Origin: a virus
Length of the DNA stretch: 24,790 bases
IMG/VR virus record: IMGVR_UViG_3300038954_000171
Location: 1-24,790 of that record
Reading direction: 5' to 3' (one strand)
Positions 20,856 to 24,790 of the stretch are shown one piece after another. Position 1 is the stretch's first letter. Each line of letters opens with the position of its first letter. The notes below the pieces were generated by a model. The model saw only the letters and a list, made by a program, of their open reading frames with translations, ran no database searches and had not been told where the DNA came from. The position numbers were made by a program, and so were the translations under genes.

Positions 20856-21533
20856 TCACGCAGATGCCTCCTTCCTAATCTCGTCGCGAAGCGCGTCGAG
20901 CCACTCGAGCACGCGCGCGAGCGTCGCCGCGTCTCGGCAGCGGACGTTGAGCGTAGTCGAGTTGATCGCAGCGACCGAAATGTCGTCGGCGGACCGACGC
21001 CCCGTCACGGTCATCCCGTGTTTCTGGGCCCTTCCGATGAGCTGCCCCGCGGTCATCCCCTTCGCGTCCATCGCTCTGACGACGCCCTCGCTCACGAGCG
21101 CGCCGGAGAGTTTCACCGCATCGTACTGATGCTGCACCCAAGTAGACGAGCGTCCGATGAGCCTTGCGATCTTCGCTCGCGACATTGACCGGTCCGCCCT
21201 GCGCAACTGCTCGAACGCCTCGACGTATTCAACGGCGCTAAGCTGTTTTCGCTGCGCATTCTCGACAATCTGCACGATTGCGCGCGAATCCGGCGTGATT
21301 TCGTCGTTTATCACGCACGGAACAGTCACTTCCTTCCTGGCTCGCATCGCCGCCAGGCGCCGGTGTCCAGCGACCACCTCGTATTCCTTCAAGGTCTTGT
21401 GCCGCACTACGATTGGCTGGAGCAGACCGTGCTTCTCGATCGAGTCCATGAGATCGCCGAGTTCCTCGTCTGCCTCGAGGCGGACGTTGCCGGAGCTCTT
21501 GATCTGCTCGATCGGGATTTCTTTGATTCTCAT
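20856..21533 (-). CDS. ParB-like protein without visible ParA
   Basis: A 225-residue protein from ATG 21533 with GGAGGAG about 5 nt upstream; the longer frame back to 21806 belongs to the broken gene before it. The N-terminal ParB/sulfiredoxin fold is clear: IPIEQIKSSGNVRL, LGDLMDSIEKHGLLQPIVVR, YEVVAGHRRLAAMRA with the GHRR nucleotide-binding motif (56-59) and VENAQRKQLSAVEYVEAFEQ. A helix-turn-helix follows (SRAKIARLIGRSSTWVQHQY, about 118-137). ParB proteins bind parS-like sites and CTP; phage orphans of this type are often regulators or nucleases rather than partition factors. The C-terminal ~60 residues (LNVRCRDAATLARVLEWLDA) are not a usual ParB dimer domain. No ParA gene is visible. 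Confidence 0.88.
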   Translation of the reverse strand: MRIKEIPIEQIKSSGNVRLEADEELGDLMDSIEKHGLLQPIVVRHKTLKEYEVVAGHRRLAAMRARKEVTVPCVINDEITPDSRAIVQIVENAQRKQLSAVEYVEAFEQLRRADRSMSRAKIARLIGRSSTWVQHQYDAVKLSGALVSEGVVRAMDAKGMTAGQLIGRAQKHGMTVTGRRSADDISVAAINSTTLNVRCRDAATLARVLEWLDALRDEIRKEASA

Positions 21534-21544
21534 GGGCTCCTCCC

Positions 21545-21895
21545 TCAGTACCCGGGCAGCAACGGGACACTGCTCCCCGTCTCGTACGCTGATCGAACCG
21601 CGGGGACCGCCGTCTCCGCGACCGTCTTTCCGTTCGGCATCACGATGTGCGCGAGGAACTCCTCGTCGAACTCCGTTTCGCCGGCGACCGGTCGGCGTCG
21701 TGACAAACTCCTCGGCGTCAGGATCCGGCATGGGAAGCAGGAACCGGACGTGGCGACCGTTGGCCTCGAACGCGACGACCGCCCGGTCAGGGCGCACGCC
21801 GTACATGAACCCTTCCGCACCGTAGCGGCTGGCGTTCGCTCGATCTCCGCCTTGCTCCGATCAACAGGAACGCTCGTGTTCTCCGCGTAGCTCAT
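21545..21895 (-). pseudogene. Broken phage gene of a conserved unknown family
   Basis: Three protein-like pieces lie in two frames. ATG 21895 (overlapping the peptidase stop, ATGA) starts MSYAENTSVPVDRSKAEIER, in frame to about 21833. The next piece RYGAEGFMYGVRPDRAVVAF continues in another frame from 21827 to about 21678 and ends FVTTPTGRRR. The last piece (TEFDEEFLAHIVMPNGKTVA and on to SSVPLLPGY) returns to the first frame and ends at 21545. From memory, intact family members keep this same order, with about 40 more residues between the second and third pieces. The data fit a single-base deletion near 21828-21832 plus an internal deletion near 21680. The first frame is open throughout, so a scrambled 116-residue product could still be made. 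Function of the family is unknown. Confidence 0.8.
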
Positions 21896-22539
21896 GACCG
21901 CTCCTTCGGCGCCACGTACAGAAGCGGGTTGAGGGCCTCGCCGGCGGCATCCTGAATCTCGAAGTGAAGATGAGCCCCGCGGCTTCGCCCGGTGCTCCCG
22001 ACCCGCCCGATCACCTCGCCGGCGCGGATCGTCCAGCCGGTGTGCACCCGGGTCTCTGAGAGGTGCGCGTAGAGCGTCCTCCATCCGTTCGAGTGCTCGA
22101 GGATCACCAGGCCGCCGTAGACCTCGTGCCCTCGATAGTAGCCGTCAGGCGGCGGCCAGTGCTCCACCACGACGCCGTCGGCTGAGGCTACGACCTGTGC
22201 GCGCCAGGTCGCCGCGACGTCGATCCCCTGGTGATACCGCTCGACCTCGAGGATCGGGCTCACCCGGTACCCGTAGGGACTGGTGAGCGTGAGGTAGTCG
22301 GTCTCCGCGATCGGGAACGTGTACGGCGAGCTCACCGCCTGGGTCGGCGGAGGATCGGTCTCCGCACCGCCCTCACGGATCCCGGCGTCGGACTCCGCGG
22401 ATACCGCGGCGAGCTCGGCCTCGAGGCGATCGATCTCCGCGCGCTGCCCGTTCGCTCGGTCGTACAGCACCATGGTGATGAGGAGGAGAACGATGCACAG
22501 CAGCAGGACCGCGGCGGTCAGTGGTACGTCGCGCCTCAT
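21892..22539 (-). CDS. Membrane-anchored M23 peptidase (LytM-type)
   Basis: A 215-residue protein from ATG 22539, overlapping the stop of the two-helix membrane gene (ATGA). One hydrophobic helix at the N-terminus (LTAAVLLLCIVLLLITMVLY) is followed by a coiled coil (RAEIDRLEAELAAVSAES), a Pro-rich linker and the M23 domain from about residue 85. Zinc ligands are seen in RYHQGIDV (H103, D107) and GAHLHFE (H192); AHLSE supplies the further catalytic His (H159) and SPYGYRVSP is the usual start of the domain. Such enzymes cut peptidoglycan cross-bridges or stem peptides; a membrane anchor places it facing the wall. It may serve lysis together with the preceding membrane protein. It lies near the integrase, not after the tail genes. 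Confidence 0.9.
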   Translation of the reverse strand: MRRDVPLTAAVLLLCIVLLLITMVLYDRANGQRAEIDRLEAELAAVSAESDAGIREGGAETDPPPTQAVSSPYTFPIAETDYLTLTSPYGYRVSPILEVERYHQGIDVAATWRAQVVASADGVVVEHWPPPDGYYRGHEVYGGLVILEHSNGWRTLYAHLSETRVHTGWTIRAGEVIGRVGSTGRSRGAHLHFEIQDAAGEALNPLLYVAPKERS

Positions 22540-22736
22540 CGGACATCCTCCAGTCCCCAACAGACCAGGAACGTCCCGACCGTGGCCGCAACGACGAGGC
22601 CGAGCGCCGCCCACGCCGAGAGCGTCTGGACGCCGGCGGCAATAGTTGCGATCAGGCCGACGATCGTCAGTCCGACCAGGAGAAGCCCGACCGATGCCCG
22701 GCGAGCTCCCGGGTTGCGCTTCCATTCATCTCGCAT
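22536..22736 (-). CDS. Small two-helix membrane protein, possible holin
   Basis: A 66-residue protein from ATG 22736, after GGAGGGAGG. After a basic start (RDEWKRNPGARRAS) it has two hydrophobic helices, VGLLLVGLTIVGLIATIA and WAALGLVVAATVGTFLVCW, linked by a short turn, and ends in LEDVR. Size, topology and the adjacent M23 peptidase fit a class II holin, which would form lesions at lysis. Positive charges at the start suggest the N-terminus stays inside. No holin family is certain by sequence, so the role is an inference from context. Confidence 0.7.
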   Translation of the reverse strand: MRDEWKRNPGARRASVGLLLVGLTIVGLIATIAAGVQTLSAWAALGLVVAATVGTFLVCWGLEDVR

Positions 22737-22941
22737 CCGATCCTCCCTCCGGAGCGTTGAGCACTCCGTCGAATCGCTGAAAAAGGAGCTCGAGCTCGCG
22801 GTTGCGGCGCTCGAGCTTCGTCACGTGCAGCGCGATCGTCTCCACCGCGCCGTCGACCAGGAGATCGTTGACCGCCCGGAGGGCGCTCTCGACAGCGGGA
22901 TCCTCGATCTCGTTCAACAGCGCGCGCAGCTTTAGCGTCAC
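22726..22941 (-). CDS. Helical protein, 71 residues, after integrase
   Basis: GTG 22941 shares GTGA with the integrase stop and has GGGGGG about 6 nt upstream. The protein is helical (KLRALLNEIEDPAVESALRA, VNDLLVDGAVETIALHVTKL, then ERRNRELELLFQRFDG), the last part with coiled-coil spacing. It overlaps the possible holin gene. No function is known to me; coupling to both neighbours suggests it belongs to the same transcript. Confidence 0.65.
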   Translation of the reverse strand: MTLKLRALLNEIEDPAVESALRAVNDLLVDGAVETIALHVTKLERRNRELELLFQRFDGVLNAPEGGSDAR

Positions 22942-23792
22942 AGTTCACCCCCCAGAATCACGTCCATGACCGTCTCGAACTCGAGCTCGTCGTGCACGTA
23001 CATGTCGAGCGTGGTCGCCGCTGAGGCGTGACCGAGCTGGTCCTTCACCGCCGCAACAGTCGTCTTGTTGGACTTCGTCATCAGAGTGCCGAACGTGTGG
23101 CGAAACATGTGCGGAGTGACCTTCCTTCCGACGATTGGCGTGCAGGTGTCCTTGATGAGCTTCGTGAGCCCGTCTGGATCTCGGCGCCCTCCCTCGCGAG
23201 TTTCGAACAACCAGGTTGTGCCGGCGAACACTCTGCGGATGTCAGCCACCAGGCTCCGCGGCATATCGACATGTCGCTCCTTCCCGCCCTTCCCGAATAC
23301 ACGAACTCGATACTTACCGCCGATGCCTACCTGCACGTCGCTCAGGCGTATTCCGCACAACTCAGCCCTCCGGATACCCGTGACCAAGAGGGTCTTCACG
23401 ATCAGTTGCGTCCGCTCGCTGAGGCAGTCGCTCGTGAGAAGCGCAACCATCTCCTCGCGCGTGAGGCTGCGCTCTGCGGGAACGGCGCGGCTCTTTCGCG
23501 CGCCGCGGACCTCGGATAGCCGACGTTCGAACTCAGCGTACGCGCTGCGATCCCTCGACTCCTCGCTCTGCACGAAAATGAACCGGAGGAGCTTCTTCGC
23601 GCCGGTCAGTCGCTTATTGATCGTCCCGGCTTTGTAGGCCGAGCCCTTCAGACTCGTCGCGTACGCTTCGATCGCCGAAACCGACATCTCCAGCCCGTTC
23701 TCCGAGACGAATCGCACGAACGCCTTGAAGTCCGGCCGATAGTCCTTGTACCGGGAGCTGACGTCCTGGAGTATGTCGGGCGTGCATTTCAT
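22938..23792 (-). CDS. int: Tyrosine recombinase (phage integrase)
   Basis: A 284-residue site-specific recombinase of the lambda Int/XerC-D class. The N-terminal ~100 residues (YRPDFKAFVRFVSENGLEMS, INKRLTGAKKLLRFIFVQSE) form the core-binding SAM-like domain. The catalytic residues are all present: R141 in VTGIRRAELCG, K171 in FGKGGKERHVDMP, H228 and R231 in TPHMFRHTFG, H255 in LGHASAATT and Y265 in LDMYVHDE. It should integrate the phage into and excise it from the host chromosome. It starts at ATG 23792, overlapping the gene before it (ATGA); a GGAG element is about 10 nt upstream. It is followed by three overlapping genes, so it shares their transcript. No arm-type amino-terminal domain is evident. 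Confidence 0.96.
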   Translation of the reverse strand: MKCTPDILQDVSSRYKDYRPDFKAFVRFVSENGLEMSVSAIEAYATSLKGSAYKAGTINKRLTGAKKLLRFIFVQSEESRDRSAYAEFERRLSEVRGARKSRAVPAERSLTREEMVALLTSDCLSERTQLIVKTLLVTGIRRAELCGIRLSDVQVGIGGKYRVRVFGKGGKERHVDMPRSLVADIRRVFAGTTWLFETREGGRRDPDGLTKLIKDTCTPIVGRKVTPHMFRHTFGTLMTKSNKTTVAAVKDQLGHASAATTLDMYVHDELEFETVMDVILGGEL

Positions 23793-24106
23793 GCGCCGGA
23801 ATCTCCATTCCTCACCCCCTGATAACTGTTCTTATCTGGGGGTGTCTCAACCGCCGGCGTGTCCGCGGCTTCCGGCATCAGGTGCCCCTGGCAACCCTTC
23901 GTGTAGTCGAAGTTGTCGCACTGACCGATGGGCAGCACCTCGTGCCCCTGGGCGAGCTCGTCGAACAGGGCGTTGCGAGCCTCGTGCTCGGTCATTGGAC
24001 GCCCGTCGTCGTGCTGCAGCATGGGAACGATCTTCCGCTGAAAGTCGCGCAGCGGCCACGACAACGCGCCACGAATGCTCAGGCATAAATGAAACTGGTG
24101 GGTCAT
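23789..24106 (-). CDS. Hypothetical phage protein, 105 residues
   Basis: ATG 24106 shares ATGA with the preceding stop. The protein has SLPLRDFQ-like SIRGALSWPLRDFQRKIVP, EHEARNALFDELAQGHEVLP, then GQCDNFDYTKGCQGHLMPEA, with Cys residues spaced C-x8-C and a His nearby that may bind metal. The last 30 residues are Pro/Asp-rich and probably loose. I recognise the EARNALFDELA...GxCDNFDY-KGC-GH pattern as one seen in phage and mobile-element genes but know no function. It precedes and overlaps the integrase gene. Confidence 0.68.
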   Translation of the reverse strand: MTHQFHLCLSIRGALSWPLRDFQRKIVPMLQHDDGRPMTEHEARNALFDELAQGHEVLPIGQCDNFDYTKGCQGHLMPEAADTPAVETPPDKNSYQGVRNGDSGA

Positions 24107-24351
24107 GGCGCAGACCCCTCAAAATGTTCGAGCTGCTCGCGCAGCAGCCGGACAACGTCCTCCCGATCCGCGTTGCTCATGTAGTTGCACCTGCCCTGCT
24201 GATCCCTAAACGGGAAGACAAGCAGCACGAATCCGTTCCGCCGTTCTGCTCGCAGATTCAGAAAGCTATCGATGTACTGCGCGAGCGCGGTCATCCTGGC
24301 CTGATAGATAGGCTCGACAGGTCCGTCTCCAAGCTTGGAGTCACTAACCAT
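24103..24351 (-). CDS. Hypothetical protein, 82 residues
   Basis: ATG 24351 overlaps the end of the preceding gene; the upstream GGCGTGGTGG is a weak binding site, so coupling is probable. The middle has NGFVLLVFPFRDQQGRCNYM, a strand-turn-strand, followed by a helix (ADREDVVRLLREQLEHFEG). The N-terminus is helical (QARMTALAQYIDSFLNLRAE). The NYMSNADREDVVRLLREQ phrase recalls small phage proteins of unknown function in early gene blocks. No catalytic residues seen. Confidence 0.68.
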   Translation of the reverse strand: MVSDSKLGDGPVEPIYQARMTALAQYIDSFLNLRAERRNGFVLLVFPFRDQQGRCNYMSNADREDVVRLLREQLEHFEGSAP

Positions 24352-24553
24352 ACGCCACCACGCCTGGGTTCTGGATCTGCCACGCCACGATGATCGCGGC
24401 GATCGCCTGGCGCGACGTCAGTTGTCCGCCGCCGCGTCGCACAAGACGCTCCGCCTCGGAGATCCGGTCGTAGAGCTCCGCGTTCAACGCCTGGTCCCAT
24501 GCGTCGACGCCGGCCAGCATCTCGGCGGCGATCTGGTGTGGCGACTTCTGCAT
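24344..24553 (-). CDS. Hypothetical helical protein, 69 residues
   Basis: ATG 24553 is chosen because GAGGAAGG lies about 4-5 nt upstream; a TTG at 24580 with GGAGGG about 7 nt before it is a fair alternative and would add 9 residues. The protein is helical (PHQIAAEMLAGVDAWDQALN, AELYDRISEAERLVRRGGG, then SRQAIAAIIVAWQIQNPG). No motif recognised. Its stop overlaps the next gene start by 8 nt. Confidence 0.65.
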   Translation of the reverse strand: MQKSPHQIAAEMLAGVDAWDQALNAELYDRISEAERLVRRGGGQLTSRQAIAAIIVAWQIQNPGVVAYG

Positions 24554-24563
24554 CGGGCCTTCC

Positions 24564-24755
24564 TCAATGTTGCCGTTCAATGTTACGCCCTCCGTTTCGA
24601 CGCACCGCGGCAGTGGCGAACTTCACCATCTCGAGCGTCGGCTCGATCTCAACGCCGTCGACGTAGAACGCCGCCGGCAGTCCCGCGCGGACCTCCACCT
24701 CCATGTACTGTCCCTCGTAGTGGAACCCGATGCGCTCAGTTACCCGCCGTGGCAC
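24564..24755 (-). CDS. Hypothetical protein, 63 residues
   Basis: GTG 24755 with AAGGAG about 8 nt upstream begins PRRVTERIGFHYEGQYMEVE, two short strands, then VRAGLPAAFYVDGVEIEPTL and a helix (EMVKFATAAVRRNGG). The pattern suggests a small beta-hairpin plus helix fold. It overlaps both neighbours. Family unknown. Confidence 0.62.
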   Translation of the reverse strand: MPRRVTERIGFHYEGQYMEVEVRAGLPAAFYVDGVEIEPTLEMVKFATAAVRRNGGRNIERQH

Positions 24756-24789
24756 GCTTAGGCTCCTTGTGGATGCCGTCCTTCACCTC
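24736..24789 (-). CDS. C-terminal end of a gene cut by the right edge
   Basis: An open frame enters from the right edge and ends at TGA 24738-24736: EVKDGIHKEPKRATAGN. It overlaps the next start by 20 nt, in line with the overlapping style of the region. Only 17 residues are visible, so nothing can be said of function, and it could also be a very short frame starting at GTG 24786. Confidence 0.4.
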   Translation of the reverse strand, partial: EVKDGIHKEPKRATAGN

Positions 24790-24790
24790 C

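Overview
The window lies inside the genome of a tailed temperate phage (or prophage) of siphovirus type with an HK97-like head. Every convincing gene reads on the minus strand, so transcription runs from the right edge to the left edge. Both edges cut through genes, and I recognise no bacterial housekeeping gene, tRNA, rRNA, CRISPR array or attachment site. The DNA is GC-rich, most genes have strong GGAGG-type ribosome binding sites, and GTG starts are common. This fits a GC-rich bacterial host that I cannot name from sequence alone.

In transcription order the layout is as follows. (1) 24790 to 23789: small phage genes of unknown function. (2) 23792 to 22938: a complete tyrosine integrase. 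(3) 22941 to 21892: a coiled-coil protein, a two-helix membrane protein and a membrane-anchored M23 peptidase, a possible lysis or cell-wall group. (4) 21895 to 20856: a broken gene, then an orphan ParB-like protein. (5) 20834 to 17918: about ten very small genes with start/stop overlaps (three membrane peptides, a DUF551 protein, a small helix-turn-helix protein and others). (6) 17897 to 16553: a replication-initiator-like protein with a zinc ribbon, a 52-residue ORF, and a Mor-like regulator that is well placed to switch on the late genes.

(7) 16447 to 11666: packaging, with HNH endonuclease, P27-type small terminase, large terminase, and a portal protein fused to a Mu-F-like head morphogenesis domain. 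(8) 11653 to 8071: prohead protease, HK97 major capsid protein and connector genes. (9) 8069 to 638: major tail protein, a tail assembly chaperone pair, the tape measure protein and one large tail-tip protein with fibronectin-like and LamG-like parts. (10) At the left edge, a membrane-anchored protein of unknown function.

The strongest regulatory signal is a three-part programmed -1 frameshift site in the tail chaperone gene: an internal Shine-Dalgarno-like stretch, an A AAA AAC heptamer and a 7-bp hairpin 7 nt downstream. Together they join a 111-residue protein to a second reading frame and give a 218-residue product. GC-rich perfect hairpins with 5-nt loops lie just behind both the major capsid and the major tail genes and may set the expression step-down after them. 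I see no clearly new multi-gene system. The most unusual items are the tripartite frameshift site, the portal fusion, the decayed gene between the peptidase and parB, the overlapping 106-residue ORF before the chaperone, and the 5-nt tandem repeat inside the replication gene.
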